Below are positions 26,667 to 36,825 of a stretch of 64,000 bases of DNA, piece after piece; the stretch's first letter is position 1; the number at the start of each line of letters is the position of its first letter. The DNA is taken from NCBI GenBank assembly GCA_965230755.1, contig CBDDLT010000023.1, positions 310,001 through 374,000 on the forward strand, given 5' to 3'. The notes under the pieces are model-generated. The model made no database searches and had not been told where the DNA came from. It was given only the letters and a program-made list of their open reading frames with translations. Source of the DNA: DATFJT01 sp965230755. Its GTDB lineage: Bacteria; Bacteroidota; Bacteroidia; Chitinophagales; Saprospiraceae. A program made the position numbers and the translations under genes.

Positions 26667-28826
26667 TTATAATTGATCTAACTGATTCTCTGTCTTATCG
26701 GGACTAATGGTCACGAAAAATCCCAAGAAGAAGAACTGATCCGCATTAGGACGAATAACTTCTCCAGGATATATACCATCAATATTCCGAGAGTCCGCAT
26801 ATCGATAGCCAAATTCATTTTTTATGTTGAGAGGGTTAGAAACCGATCCAAACAATATTTTCTGTTGCGATATCAAGTAGGCCCAACTCAGACTAATATT
26901 GTGAAAGGATTTCGATTGCTCATTGAGAAAACCCTCCGTATTCGGATTCTCAAACGGCCTACCCGATGTAAAATTATAACTCGCCCCTAATTGTGATTTT
27001 AATTTGGGCATCCAAAGCTTTGTCACAAGTGAAAAGTTATGCTCGGTAGAAAACTCCGGCATGACTGCTTTTGGATAATTGAGGTATTCCCTTTCACTTT
27101 GTAGCCAACTATAGCTTATCCAGAAGTCCAAGTTTTCAATACTCTGATTAGCTCTCCAAAACGCATCTATTCCATAGGCAAACCCATCTCCAAGATTGTT
27201 TAGGTTTAGTGGATCATTTGACGTTCCGGAAAACTTGACCAATTCCGAGTATTTTTTGTAATAAGCCTCCAAGCGCAAGATGTTTTTCCTTGTCTTATAA
27301 TTGTAATTCACCACAGCATGCTCCGCTTTTTCATGATCCAACTCATTCTCAAAATACCTGTATTGAACGTTGGTTCCTTGATAAAAAACACCATAAGCTC
27401 CGCTAACCTGAGCATTTTCACCTAGTTTTTGTGCGATAGTAATTCTGGGACTAAAAAATACTTCACCCAATTCATTCGAATGTTCTGCTCTGGCTCCAAT
27501 CTTAACGGCCAAGTATTTTGAAAAAAAATAATCCGTCTCTACAAAAGCCGCTGGTATTCTATCTTTTATCTCAGCCTTGATTGGATTATTGCTGTCATTT
27601 TGGCTTTGCTCGAATTGATGGGTCTCTAACAATAATTCGACCCCCGAATTCAAAATAAAGTGATCATTAATGATAGACTTTAAGGCCATTCTCGCATGAA
27701 GTCCTAACAAGTCATTGTCAATTTGTATGCTGTCATTAACCCGCAATGCATCCTTGTTTTGACCTAGGCTAACTCCGGTAAACAAAGAGTGCTTATCATT
27801 TAAAAATTGAGTATAAGTGCTATTAAAGTAAATATTGTCATTGGTAATCTCGATGGCCTCATCACATTGACAGTCAATATTCTCATCTATTAACTTGAAG
27901 CCGCCCTGATCTCCGGCGATATAGGTTTTAAGCATTCCCTTCTTGGTCTTCGCCCTAAAGATAGCTTCCCCGGAAAATCCATGGAATGGATCGATAAAGT
28001 CAATCCGGTTAGGTACAAACCAATTATAGGGTTCGAGGTCGATATAACTTGCATTAAAACTTAGAGAACTTTCTTCCCATTTCCTGGTGTGTCCCAAGCC
28101 TAGCCCCACTGTCATGATAGAAACATTGGTCGCAGTATTTCTTGGCTCATCAAGGCTCTTCATATTTAAAATGCCCGATAGCGCCTGTCCATATTCCGCT
28201 GAATAGGCCCCAGTAGAAAAATTCACTCCTTTAAATAGGAAAGGAGAATATCGCCCTCTTGACGGTGTTCCACCTATGGTCCTTGTATAAGGACTGAACA
28301 CCTTGAGCCCATCAATATAAATATTGGTTTCCTGTGCATTTCCCCCCCGTACAAAAAGTCGTCCATCATCTGGATTGGCTTGTGTGCCTGGAAGAGTTTG
28401 AATAGCCGCAATGACATCCCCGTTGCTCCCGGCAGTAGTAACAATATCGAGGGCGTTCAAAACTGCTAATTTAGATTGTTCTCCAGCCTTAAAAGTACTA
28501 GCAGAAACTTCAACTGCATCAAGGGCCAATGCTGACTCACGGAGCTTAATATGTACTTGGCCCAATTCTCCAACATTTCTTTTTAATCTTTCCGTTTCGT
28601 AGCCCAAATAGGAAATTTGCAGGATGATCTCTCCTTTTTCTTCCGTATGAAAAGAGAACCTTCCATGCTGATCTGAAACGCCTCCATCATAACTGCCTTC
28701 TACGAAAAGATTTGCTCCTATAATGGGATTGGATTTCTTGTCCGTCACTAGACCTGAAATTAACTCTTGAGAGTGAGCCGAAGCAAGGCCTAGAAAAAGA
28801 AAAAAAGTCCACAATACAAATCTCAT
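26667..28826 (-). CDS. TonB-dependent outer-membrane receptor
   Basis: The start at MRFVLWTFFLFLGLASAHSQ gives a clean signal peptide; an ATG 27 bases upstream is in frame. Carboxypeptidase-like regulatory domain (residues 20-110, ISGLVTDKKSNPIIGANLFV), plug domain (about 115-220, GSNGDVIAAIQTLPGTQANPDDG and RGGNAQETNIYIDGL) and a 22-strand-type barrel to the end. It heads an operon with DUF2141, TPR and two-component genes. Ligand unknown. Confidence 0.92.
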   Translation of the reverse strand: MRFVLWTFFLFLGLASAHSQELISGLVTDKKSNPIIGANLFVEGSYDGGVSDQHGRFSFHTEEKGEIILQISYLGYETERLKRNVGELGQVHIKLRESALALDAVEVSASTFKAGEQSKLAVLNALDIVTTAGSNGDVIAAIQTLPGTQANPDDGRLFVRGGNAQETNIYIDGLKVFSPYTRTIGGTPSRGRYSPFLFKGVNFSTGAYSAEYGQALSGILNMKSLDEPRNTATNVSIMTVGLGLGHTRKWEESSLSFNASYIDLEPYNWFVPNRIDFIDPFHGFSGEAIFRAKTKKGMLKTYIAGDQGGFKLIDENIDCQCDEAIEITNDNIYFNSTYTQFLNDKHSLFTGVSLGQNKDALRVNDSIQIDNDLLGLHARMALKSIINDHFILNSGVELLLETHQFEQSQNDSNNPIKAEIKDRIPAAFVETDYFFSKYLAVKIGARAEHSNELGEVFFSPRITIAQKLGENAQVSGAYGVFYQGTNVQYRYFENELDHEKAEHAVVNYNYKTRKNILRLEAYYKKYSELVKFSGTSNDPLNLNNLGDGFAYGIDAFWRANQSIENLDFWISYSWLQSEREYLNYPKAVMPEFSTEHNFSLVTKLWMPKLKSQLGASYNFTSGRPFENPNTEGFLNEQSKSFHNISLSWAYLISQQKILFGSVSNPLNIKNEFGYRYADSRNIDGIYPGEVIRPNADQFFFLGFFVTISPDKTENQLDQL

Positions 28827-29018
28827 CCCTATAATATTTGACTGCAATATCAATAGTTCCTATTTCGAAAACAAAAAAATCCGGACGAGCTGTTGAATTC
28901 GATGACTGAACTGTAATGAAAACGGAATATTGATTTAGAAGCCAAAGTGAAGAAAGAAATCCTTGTTATCTCGTGTAACTGAAATAATCTTTCTCTGTAG
29001 ACTGCACAGTAAATTATA

Positions 29019-30014
29019 TCATGCCTTTGCCAACATCATCGCCCACGCCTCTTTGATATCTTTGTCATGTAAAGTAGCCCGTTTTTTTTCGCTATTAGTT
29101 TTAACCATGTCGAGCCATTTCTTCTGTTGAGGACTCAAGTATTTTTCTGCTTGTTGCTCACTGCCCAGGGCACTATTAATTTTGGTTTTTTGCACCTTAC
29201 TGAGAGGAATATATCTATAGTTAGAATGCAATAAATAATAGTGAACATCATTGGAAGCAATTCTGTAGTTTTTGGAGTTATCCATTTTCTCAAATCCCTG
29301 TTTACCTGCGTAGTCATCAAGTTGACTGCCCCCAATTACCGCACCGTCATAGGTCACCTTAACAACCTCGCTAGGCCCAATGAATCCAGACTCTACATCC
29401 ACCACACCATCCAATTTACCCAATTGCTTTTCACCAGTCCAGAAGCAATACATTTTAAAATAATCCTCGCGTATAGAGGAAGAATTTACAGACGAAAGCT
29501 CCTGTTCCAGGATGTTTAAGTATTCAGGGACATTTGTTCCTCTTAGCTCCAGCGCTTCCTTCATTCTATTGCAAAGGGTTATTGCAGAATAATCCTGACC
29601 TATTCTCCGAGTCAGATCATCTCCAGTCACATCAATGATCCTTACCACCGGATTATTCCAACTAGGCTCATTGAATTTTTCCAGAATTTTTTTGTCTTTT
29701 CCGCCCTTGTTATTGAAAATAGCCAAGGGAATAAAGGAGTTTTCCAGGAGCTCAACCATGAGTGGGTGGCTCAAAACATTCTTGCCGTAATTTCGACAAG
29801 TCGAGCAGCCAGGTACTTCTTGAAATAAGATCACAATATCCTTTTGCTCCTTTTCAGCAGCGGTAACAGCTTGATCATAATCTCGATACCACTGAACTTT
29901 TCCCAGCTCTACAGACTGGTTGTATGCGTTGGTTCTTTCTTGTGCCGCGCTATGATCCAATGTAAACATAAGAGCCAATACTATAATTGATGCTAATTTC
30001 CCTAATCTTGTCAT
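29019..30014 (-). CDS. Exported thioredoxin-like protein with MsrA-like C-terminal domain
   Basis: A 331-residue protein with a signal peptide (LASIIVLALMFTLDHSAAQ). Residues 35-150 form a thioredoxin-like domain whose active site reads EVPGCSTCRNYGKNVL, close to the VPGC/VPGU thioredoxin-like (seleno)protein families. Residues about 175-260 carry MYCFWTGEKQLGKL, GVVDVESGFIGPSEVVKVTYD, very like the GCFWG and substrate segments of methionine sulfoxide reductase A. Repair of oxidised periplasmic proteins is inferred. Confidence 0.75.
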   Translation of the reverse strand: MTRLGKLASIIVLALMFTLDHSAAQERTNAYNQSVELGKVQWYRDYDQAVTAAEKEQKDIVILFQEVPGCSTCRNYGKNVLSHPLMVELLENSFIPLAIFNNKGGKDKKILEKFNEPSWNNPVVRIIDVTGDDLTRRIGQDYSAITLCNRMKEALELRGTNVPEYLNILEQELSSVNSSSIREDYFKMYCFWTGEKQLGKLDGVVDVESGFIGPSEVVKVTYDGAVIGGSQLDDYAGKQGFEKMDNSKNYRIASNDVHYYLLHSNYRYIPLSKVQKTKINSALGSEQQAEKYLSPQQKKWLDMVKTNSEKKRATLHDKDIKEAWAMMLAKA

Positions 30015-30310
30015 CGTACGATTATTTTAAAGATTCATTTATTATACGCATTTCCTCCTCATTCAGTCTATTTCCATGGCATTTCCCTCAAGAAAGAATA
30101 GGGTTTTGCTAAGCAAAAGACAAAATAATAGCGCACACGCAAAAAATGAATGAATAACATTCCAATTATCACATTTCGATTACGCTCAATGTGACAATTG
30201 TTTAAATCAAAAGACTTAACTAAAGACTGGAGTAAAATGATACGCTCATATTATTACTAATTCATAATCCGAGGTAAAAATCTTAGTTTAGCACAAAAAG
30301 CATTTCAATC
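30015..30310. other. Intergenic region with a REP-like palindrome
   Basis: Divergent gap between 29019-30014 and 30311-31915. It contains a hairpin (30169-30195, arms TCACATT / AATGTGA around CGATTACGCTC) that matches a second copy at 53547-53580. No reading frame or obvious consensus promoter was found. Confidence 0.6.
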
Positions 30311-31915
30311 ATGAGAAATGAGTTTATTCTATTTACTATCATCGTAATTTTAGCTAATTACATTCTAGGTCAATATTGGACTCCGAAAATCTGGTGGTCC
30401 ATGATCCTATTCGGACCAATATTATTGATTGGTTGGTACGATATGCTTCAATCCAAACACGCTATCATGCGCAATTTCCCAATTCTTGGACGCGGTAGAT
30501 ATGTCATGGAAGACCTGAGACCAAAGATCTATCAGTATTTTATCGAATCCGATACCAGCGGAACGCCGATCAATAGGATAAATCGGGCCATAGTCTACCA
30601 GCGCGCTAAGGATGTTCTCGACACAAGCCCATTCGGCACCCAACTCGACGTCTATGCTGAAGGCTATGAATGGATGAATCACTCCGTCGCGCCCATAGAT
30701 CACAAGCAATTAGAACACGATCCGAGAACGGTGGTCGGCAGCAGTCAATGCAAACAACCCTATTCCTGTAGTATTTTTAATGTCTCAGCCATGAGCTATG
30801 GTTCGCTGAGTAAAAATGCAATAATGGCTCTGAATGGCGGTGCAAAAATTGGTGGTTTTGCGCACAATACGGGAGAAGGAGGAATAAGTCCTTACCATCT
30901 TGATCCAGGAGGAGATCTTATCTATCAACTGGGGACGGGGTATTTTGGAAGTTGCGGAGAGGATGGTTTGTTTAGCCCGGAGCAGTTCAAAGAAAGAACA
31001 GCAGACGATCGCGTCAAGATGATCGAATTAAAGTTATCCCAAGGAGCAAAACCTGGTCACGGGGGAATTCTTCCAGCTAGAAAAGTAACCGAAGAAATAT
31101 CAAGGATTAGAAACGTCCCAATGGGAAAAGATGTGCTATCACCTCCTTATCATCGCGAATTCAATACTCCACAGGGCTTGCTTCAGTTCATCGATAAAAT
31201 GCGAGATCTTTCCGGCGGAAAACCCGTCGGCTTCAAATTATGTATTGGGAACAAAGGAGAATTCATTAGCATATGCAAAGCAATTTTGGAAACCAATATC
31301 TATCCCGATTTTATCACCATCGACAGTGGTGCTGGTGGAACAGGGGCCGCCCCATTGGAGTTCTCCAATCATGTGGGAATGCCCGGTAGAGAGGCATTGA
31401 TTTTTGCCTATGATACCCTTCGTGGTTTCAATTTGAAAAAGGAGATTAAGCTGTTCTTCGCCGGCAAAATCATGACGGGTTTTGATATTTTTAAAGCCAT
31501 TGCTCTTGGTGCCGATGCCTGCTATAGTGCAAGAGCCATGATGCTTGCTCTTGGATGTATTCAGGCGCTGGAATGCAATAAGAATAGCTGTCCTACAGGA
31601 GTTGCTACACAGCGCGCTGAATTGGTCAAGGGCTTGGTCGTAAAAGATAAAAAGGAGCGGGTAGCCAATTATCACAAGGAAACCCTTTTGAGTTTTGTCG
31701 AATTAATGGCAGCAGCTGGTATCGATGACTTGGATGATATCAATCGACATCATATCAACCGAAGAGTGAACAACTTTCAGGTTCGAACCTATGAAGAGAT
31801 TTATCCCACTTTACCAACTGGTGCTCTGTTGGATCAGGAGCATTGGCCGGAAGATTATCACTATGCGATGAACACCAGTCATCAAGAGAAATTTGGCGTC
31901 AAAGTAAAGCACTGA
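30311..31915 (+). CDS. FMN-binding glutamate synthase family protein
   Basis: A 534-residue protein with two N-terminal hydrophobic segments (residues 5-40) and a complete glutamate-synthase central/FMN domain: SAMSYGSLSKNAIMALNGGA, LKLSQGAKPGHGGILPARK, DSGAGGTGAAPLEFSNHVG and the 3Fe-4S cysteines CNKNSCPTGVATQ. It lacks the amidotransferase domain of GltB, so ammonia-dependent or unrelated flavin chemistry is likely. Membrane anchoring is inferred from the N-terminus. Confidence 0.9.
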   Translation: MRNEFILFTIIVILANYILGQYWTPKIWWSMILFGPILLIGWYDMLQSKHAIMRNFPILGRGRYVMEDLRPKIYQYFIESDTSGTPINRINRAIVYQRAKDVLDTSPFGTQLDVYAEGYEWMNHSVAPIDHKQLEHDPRTVVGSSQCKQPYSCSIFNVSAMSYGSLSKNAIMALNGGAKIGGFAHNTGEGGISPYHLDPGGDLIYQLGTGYFGSCGEDGLFSPEQFKERTADDRVKMIELKLSQGAKPGHGGILPARKVTEEISRIRNVPMGKDVLSPPYHREFNTPQGLLQFIDKMRDLSGGKPVGFKLCIGNKGEFISICKAILETNIYPDFITIDSGAGGTGAAPLEFSNHVGMPGREALIFAYDTLRGFNLKKEIKLFFAGKIMTGFDIFKAIALGADACYSARAMMLALGCIQALECNKNSCPTGVATQRAELVKGLVVKDKKERVANYHKETLLSFVELMAAAGIDDLDDINRHHINRRVNNFQVRTYEEIYPTLPTGALLDQEHWPEDYHYAMNTSHQEKFGVKVKH

Positions 31916-31968
31916 TTATCAGAATAATTGGCCTATTTTTTGATGTTTATCATCAAAAGCTTTTTGCA

Positions 31969-31990
31969 GCAAAACAAAATTTTGTTTTGC
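31969..31990. repeat. Perfect 22-base palindrome upstream of the secretion operon
   Basis: GCAAAACAAAA/TTTTGTTTTGC is perfectly symmetric. Just before it lies a second inverted repeat (TTTGATG...CATCAAA) followed by AGCTTTTT, which resembles an intrinsic terminator of the flavoprotein gene. The palindrome, 35 bases before the ABC gene, could be an operator. Confidence 0.55.
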
Positions 31991-32024
31991 CTGTTTAGAA
32001 ATTGGATTTTAAAATTAAATCTCG

Positions 32025-33662
32025 ATGACATCTCCTATTAAGAGGTTTTGGAGCTTACTTAGAACGTATAAAATAGAACTAAGACAAATCTATGCTTATG
32101 CGATATTCAACGGGATAGTCAATCTTACTCTTCCTCTTGGGATTCAAGCCATCATCAATTACATTCTAACCGGAGAGCTTACCTCTTCCTGGGTAGTACT
32201 TGTTATCTTCGTTTTGATTGGAATTGCAACGACAGGCTTTTTGCAAGTAATGCAAATCAGGATTGTTGAAAACATACAACAAGATCTATTCGCCCGATCC
32301 GCACTGGAGTTTGCCTATAGAATACCGAAAATCACTTTTTTGCAATTGGATAGAATCCATGCCCCAGAGTTGGTCAATCGTTTTTTCGACACCCTAACCA
32401 TTCAAAAGGGTTTGCCTAAAATCCTGATCGACTTTTCTTTGGCAGCCTTCCAGATTATTTTTGGGCTTATTCTACTCGCCATCTATAGCCCGTATTTTAT
32501 CATTTTGGGAATTTCGCTAGTGCTAATCCTATGGCTAATTTTCGTCATTACAGGACCTAGAGGATTGAGCACTAGTTTAAGAGAAAGCAAATTCAAATAT
32601 CAGCTGGCGCACTGGCTGGAAGAAGTAGCTCGTGTTAATCGAACTTTCAAACTTAATGCCTACACTAATTTTCATCTGAATAAAACAGACAAAATCACGG
32701 AATCCTATCTTCATGCAAGAGAAAACCACTTCGGTGTTTTGATCAATCAATTCAAGCTCTTTATTGGATTCAAGGTAATCGTCGCTGCAGGTCTATTGAT
32801 CTTGGGAAGTTATCTGGTATTTCAGGAACAAATGAACATTGGTCAGTTCGTTGCAGCCGAAATTGTAATTCTTTTGATCATCAACTCAGTTGAAAAAGTT
32901 CTAAGAACCATTGACACCATTTACGATGTGCTGACAGCTTTGGAAAAAATAGGATATGTTACAGACCTGAAGTTGGACCATAATTGGGGAATGGCCAACA
33001 TCGAAAATGAAAAAGGTTTATCGGTAAGTGTTAAGGATCTTCAATTTGGCTTTCCAGGTGAAAAGAAATCCATATTTCAAGGACTTTCTCTGCATGTTCC
33101 TTCCAACAATAAGGTCCTACTCAAAGGAAAATCTGGAAGCGGAAAGACCTTGTTGCTTCAAATAATCGCGGGCATTCATCAAATAGATAATGGAGAACTT
33201 CATGTCGACGATATACCACTGGCCAGTTATCATCAAGAAGATTACTTCGGTGCACTTGGAGTTTCTTTTCCCACCAATCAGATCTTTGAAGGAACCTTCA
33301 AAGAAAACATAGTAATGGGGAGGGATATCTCAGACAAAGATTTACGAAGGACTGTTGAAATGCTTAACCTCAGTGAATGGTTTATTCGTCAACCGGAAGG
33401 AATTAACTGTTTTGTTGATAGTGGTGGTAGAAGATTACCTCGAGGCGTGATTCAAAAATTGTTGATCGCCAGAATGATTGTCAGTCGACCTAAACTCATA
33501 TTGATGGAGGATCCCTTACAATTTGTGCCGGAAGAGGAGAAGATCAAAATCATCGACTACTTAATGAGTGAAGAGCACAATTCCACTGTTATGGTGATTT
33601 CTGATTTTCACTATTGGGAGAAGAAATGTAATCAAATTATTGATTTGAATAATCAGATTTAA
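32025..33662 (+). CDS. Type I secretion ABC transporter with degenerate nucleotide-binding domain
   Basis: A 545-residue half-transporter: six hydrophobic helices in residues 20-310 and an ATPase domain from about 335. Walker A is intact (LLKGKSGSGKTLLLQI), but the signature reads LPRGV where LSGGQ is expected, Walker B/catalytic residues read LILMEDPL (ED in place of DE) and the H-loop reads VISDF (Asp for His). No peptidase domain. It heads an operon with HlyD, thioesterase and TolC genes. Reduced or regulated ATPase activity is inferred. Confidence 0.85.
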   Translation: MTSPIKRFWSLLRTYKIELRQIYAYAIFNGIVNLTLPLGIQAIINYILTGELTSSWVVLVIFVLIGIATTGFLQVMQIRIVENIQQDLFARSALEFAYRIPKITFLQLDRIHAPELVNRFFDTLTIQKGLPKILIDFSLAAFQIIFGLILLAIYSPYFIILGISLVLILWLIFVITGPRGLSTSLRESKFKYQLAHWLEEVARVNRTFKLNAYTNFHLNKTDKITESYLHARENHFGVLINQFKLFIGFKVIVAAGLLILGSYLVFQEQMNIGQFVAAEIVILLIINSVEKVLRTIDTIYDVLTALEKIGYVTDLKLDHNWGMANIENEKGLSVSVKDLQFGFPGEKKSIFQGLSLHVPSNNKVLLKGKSGSGKTLLLQIIAGIHQIDNGELHVDDIPLASYHQEDYFGALGVSFPTNQIFEGTFKENIVMGRDISDKDLRRTVEMLNLSEWFIRQPEGINCFVDSGGRRLPRGVIQKLLIARMIVSRPKLILMEDPLQFVPEEEKIKIIDYLMSEEHNSTVMVISDFHYWEKKCNQIIDLNNQI

Positions 33663-33664
33663 TC

Positions 33665-35041
33665 ATGCTCAACATTACTGAAAATAGCATATCAAAATAT
33701 ATCAACCTGAGTGATTTCAACTCTTTTTCTCTGATCAAAAAGACAAGGGTAAAAAGATTGACTTTAATGCTCATTCTTGGGCTATCACTACTGGTTTTTT
33801 TGTGCTTGTTCTTACCCTGGACCCAAAACATCAATGCCAATGGATATGTGACCACTCGTTCTCCGGAACAGCGCCCGCAGGCTATTCAATCTGTCATTGA
33901 TGGAAGGATCGAAGAATGGTATGTTAAGGAGGGAGATTATGTCGAAAAGGGAGATACGATCGTTTTCATCTCTGAGATCAAAAGTGAGTATTTTGATCCT
34001 GCTCTTATCGATAGAACCTCGGAGCAAGTTCAAGCAAAGTTGGAGAGCGTAGAATCTTACGACAACAAGGTCAATGCACTTCGAAAACAATATCTCGCTC
34101 TACAAGAAAACCTTCAGTTGAAACTTCAACAAACACGCAATAAGATCGAGCAAGCCAAAAATAAGATCAAGATAGATAGTGTGGAACTCGTTGCTCAGGA
34201 GATCAATTTTGACATCGCCAAGAATCAATTTTCTCGAACCAAGGAATTGTACGAGAAGGGCCTGAAAAGTCTAACTGAGCTGCAGGAGAAAGAACTGAAA
34301 ATGCAGGAGACCAATGCCAAAGTGGTCGCCAAAAGAAATGGACTTTTGAACCAGAGAAATGAATTGACCAATTTGAACATCGAGTTGATTGCTTTAGAGA
34401 AAGACTATGGCGAGAAATTGGCCAAATCAGAATCTGATCAACAATCCGCCCTGTCTTCGAAATTGGAGAGCATGGCTCAAACGGCCAAGCTTCAGAATCA
34501 ACTCAGGAATTACAGCGAAAGAAGAAAACTATACCATATCACTGCTCCGCAGTCAGGATACATCACACAAACTGTTAAGAAGGGAATAGGAGAGACTGTC
34601 AAGCAAGGCAAGGATGTACTCACCATTATGCCCTCAGAATATGATTTGGCTGTCGAAGTATACCTGAAACCCCAGGATCTTCCGCTCATGAATATAGGGA
34701 ATAAGGTTCAACTGAGGTTTGATGGATGGCCTGCTATTGTGATCAGTGGTTGGCCAGAGTCTTCTACGGGGATCTTTTTTGGAAAAATCGTGGCTATAGA
34801 CAGGTTTATTGACGACAATGGTTTGTACAGAGTACTAATCAGTCCCAACAACGAGCGAAAAAATTGGCCGGAAGAATTGAGGATTGGAACAGGTACCAGA
34901 GCTTTTGTCTTATTGAAAGATGTACCGATTTGGTACGAAATATGGAGACAATTGAACGGATTTCCTCCTGATTATTACCAGGGAGAAGACAAGGAAAAAT
35001 CAGATGTCAAACTTAAAGCTCCTATTAAATCGGTGAAGTAA
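33665..35041 (+). CDS. HlyD-family membrane fusion protein
   Basis: A 458-residue periplasmic adaptor: one N-terminal transmembrane helix (LTLMLILGLSLLVFLCLFLPW), split lipoyl domain (IQSVIDGRIEEWYVKEGDYV and ITAPQSGYITQTVKKGIGETV), a long coiled-coil hairpin (about residues 120-295) and a beta-barrel domain. It should connect the ABC transporter to TolC. Two bases separate it from the ABC gene; its stop abuts the next start (TAAATG). Confidence 0.92.
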   Translation: MLNITENSISKYINLSDFNSFSLIKKTRVKRLTLMLILGLSLLVFLCLFLPWTQNINANGYVTTRSPEQRPQAIQSVIDGRIEEWYVKEGDYVEKGDTIVFISEIKSEYFDPALIDRTSEQVQAKLESVESYDNKVNALRKQYLALQENLQLKLQQTRNKIEQAKNKIKIDSVELVAQEINFDIAKNQFSRTKELYEKGLKSLTELQEKELKMQETNAKVVAKRNGLLNQRNELTNLNIELIALEKDYGEKLAKSESDQQSALSSKLESMAQTAKLQNQLRNYSERRKLYHITAPQSGYITQTVKKGIGETVKQGKDVLTIMPSEYDLAVEVYLKPQDLPLMNIGNKVQLRFDGWPAIVISGWPESSTGIFFGKIVAIDRFIDDNGLYRVLISPNNERKNWPEELRIGTGTRAFVLLKDVPIWYEIWRQLNGFPPDYYQGEDKEKSDVKLKAPIKSVK

Positions 35042-35425
35042 ATGAAGTTCTATTCAAGAAAATTGATAAAACCGGGTGATCTAAACGCCAGAAATACCTT
35101 GTTTGGTGGAGCCCTACTTCGGTGGATAGACGAGGAAGCAGGCATTTATGCCATGACAAAACTGGGCTCAAAGCATGTCGTAACAAAGTATATTTCGGAA
35201 ATAGATTTTGTGAGTTCTGCCCAGCAAGGCGATGTCATCGAAATTGGACTTGGATTTAAGTCCATTGGTCGCACTTCTATAAGTTTTTCGTGTGAAGTGA
35301 GAAATTTGTTTTCCAAAGCCACCATTATCACAATCGAAAAAATTGTCTTCGTTCATGTGGATGAACATGGCACTCCCATTCCTCATGGAAAGAATATGGA
35401 CAACTTGAATTTAAGTAAATCCTAA
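35042..35425 (+). CDS. Acyl-CoA thioesterase, hotdog fold
   Basis: A 127-residue hotdog protein similar to YciA/BFIT-type thioesterases: LIKPGDLNARNTLFGGALLRWIDEEAGIYA with the catalytic region Asn/Asp, KHVVTKYISEIDFVSSAQQGDV and GRTSISFSCEVRN. It hydrolyses acyl-CoA in the family. Its ATG directly follows the HlyD stop, and the TolC gene follows after five bases, so it is embedded in the secretion operon, an unusual position. Confidence 0.88.
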   Translation: MKFYSRKLIKPGDLNARNTLFGGALLRWIDEEAGIYAMTKLGSKHVVTKYISEIDFVSSAQQGDVIEIGLGFKSIGRTSISFSCEVRNLFSKATIITIEKIVFVHVDEHGTPIPHGKNMDNLNLSKS

Positions 35426-35430
35426 ATCCC

Positions 35431-36825
35431 ATGAAGAGAATAAAGATCTTTCTTCTTTTGTTCTTTGCTCCTTTATGGATGTCATTAAGCGTGGCTCAAT
35501 CTCAGGATAGCACGATCCTCGGTTATGATGAATACATCGAAACTGTCTTACAACATCATCCTGTGGCCAAGCAGAGTCGCTTAAGACCGGAATTGGCAGA
35601 GGCGGAATGGATGTCCGCAAAAGGGAATCTGGATCCGGAATTGAAGTCAGACTGGGCACATAAATTCTTCGACGATAAGCTGTACTATCAAAATTATGGA
35701 GGTAAGGTTCAAGTTCCCACCATTCTCGGAGTAGATGTTGTAGCAGGATATAAAAATGCCAGTGGAGTCTTTCTTAATCCCGAAAACAATATTACTGAAA
35801 TGGGTCTTTGGAACCTTGGTTTAGAAGTCGACCTTCTCCAGGGACTGTTCATCAATGAACGAAAAATTGCCCTTGAACAGGCTAGAATTTATCAAAATCT
35901 CGCCTTAAATGAGCAACAACTGATGTTCAACGATCTCATTCTTAATGCCTCCCTGGCTTATACAAATTGGCAAAAATATCAAGCAGAGCGCAATATTTTA
36001 TTGGAAAACGAAATCCTGGCCAATACCTACTATATCAACACCTATATCTCCTATCGCAATGGAGAGAAAACGGCTATGGATACGCTGGAGACATTTATCC
36101 TGTATCAGGAAGCCATCAATATGGTTGCCAAAAACAATGTCTCCCTTTCTAAGTCTAAACAAATAGTGGAAAATTATCTATGGATCAATGATAATCCTGC
36201 TGCGATTCGACCTTCTGTGTTTCCGGAATCCCTGAGCGATCGAGATGTTTTTGCTGGTGCTACCCTCGACACATCCAGGATCGCTTCTAACCATCCTTTG
36301 GTTCTCGAGTCGGAAAATAAGCGCCAACAACTTGAGCAAAAGCAAAGGTTAAATAGAGAAAAACTTAAACCCAAATTAAATGTCCATTACAATGCCTTAA
36401 TGTCTACTACGGAGGACGAACTTGCTCCGGTATACTCACCGGATGATTATCAATGGGGTTTTAATTTTTCTTTTCCTCTTTTTCTGAGAAGTGAAAGAGC
36501 CAATATCCAGCGAACGGACCTGTACATGCAGGAAGTAGAGTTGGAGATCGAAAATAAAAGAAACCAAATAACCAATGGCATCGAAGGAAGTCTCGAGAGA
36601 ATTGACTTTTTACGTGACTTGATCAAAAGGGAGCGAAGCAATATTGAAGGATACAGACTTCTACTGGAAGGCGAAAATGAAAAATTCAATTTTGGAGAAA
36701 GTTCTGTTTTCCTTATCAATAAAAGGCAGGAAAAGTATATCAATGGAAAACTGAAAATAATTGATTTGCAGACCAAACTTCGACTTGAAATACTGAACTA
36801 CTTATTTTATACCAACGGTTTTTAA
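35431..36825 (+). CDS. TolC-family outer-membrane channel protein
   Basis: A 464-residue protein with signal peptide (LLLFFAPLWMSLSVAQS), LGYDEYIETVLQHHPVAKQSRLRPELAEAEW as in outer-membrane efflux proteins, and two long alpha-helical repeats (about 130-215 and 330-450). It completes the type I exporter with the ABC and HlyD genes upstream. Cargo is not identified. Confidence 0.9.
   Translation: MKRIKIFLLLFFAPLWMSLSVAQSQDSTILGYDEYIETVLQHHPVAKQSRLRPELAEAEWMSAKGNLDPELKSDWAHKFFDDKLYYQNYGGKVQVPTILGVDVVAGYKNASGVFLNPENNITEMGLWNLGLEVDLLQGLFINERKIALEQARIYQNLALNEQQLMFNDLILNASLAYTNWQKYQAERNILLENEILANTYYINTYISYRNGEKTAMDTLETFILYQEAINMVAKNNVSLSKSKQIVENYLWINDNPAAIRPSVFPESLSDRDVFAGATLDTSRIASNHPLVLESENKRQQLEQKQRLNREKLKPKLNVHYNALMSTTEDELAPVYSPDDYQWGFNFSFPLFLRSERANIQRTDLYMQEVELEIENKRNQITNGIEGSLERIDFLRDLIKRERSNIEGYRLLLEGENEKFNFGESSVFLINKRQEKYINGKLKIIDLQTKLRLEILNYLFYTNGF

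Noticed and set aside
31238..31675. Minus-strand 145-codon frame inside the glutamate-synthase-like gene
   Set aside because: Antisense to conserved FMN and cluster motifs; codon choice is that of a shadow frame.
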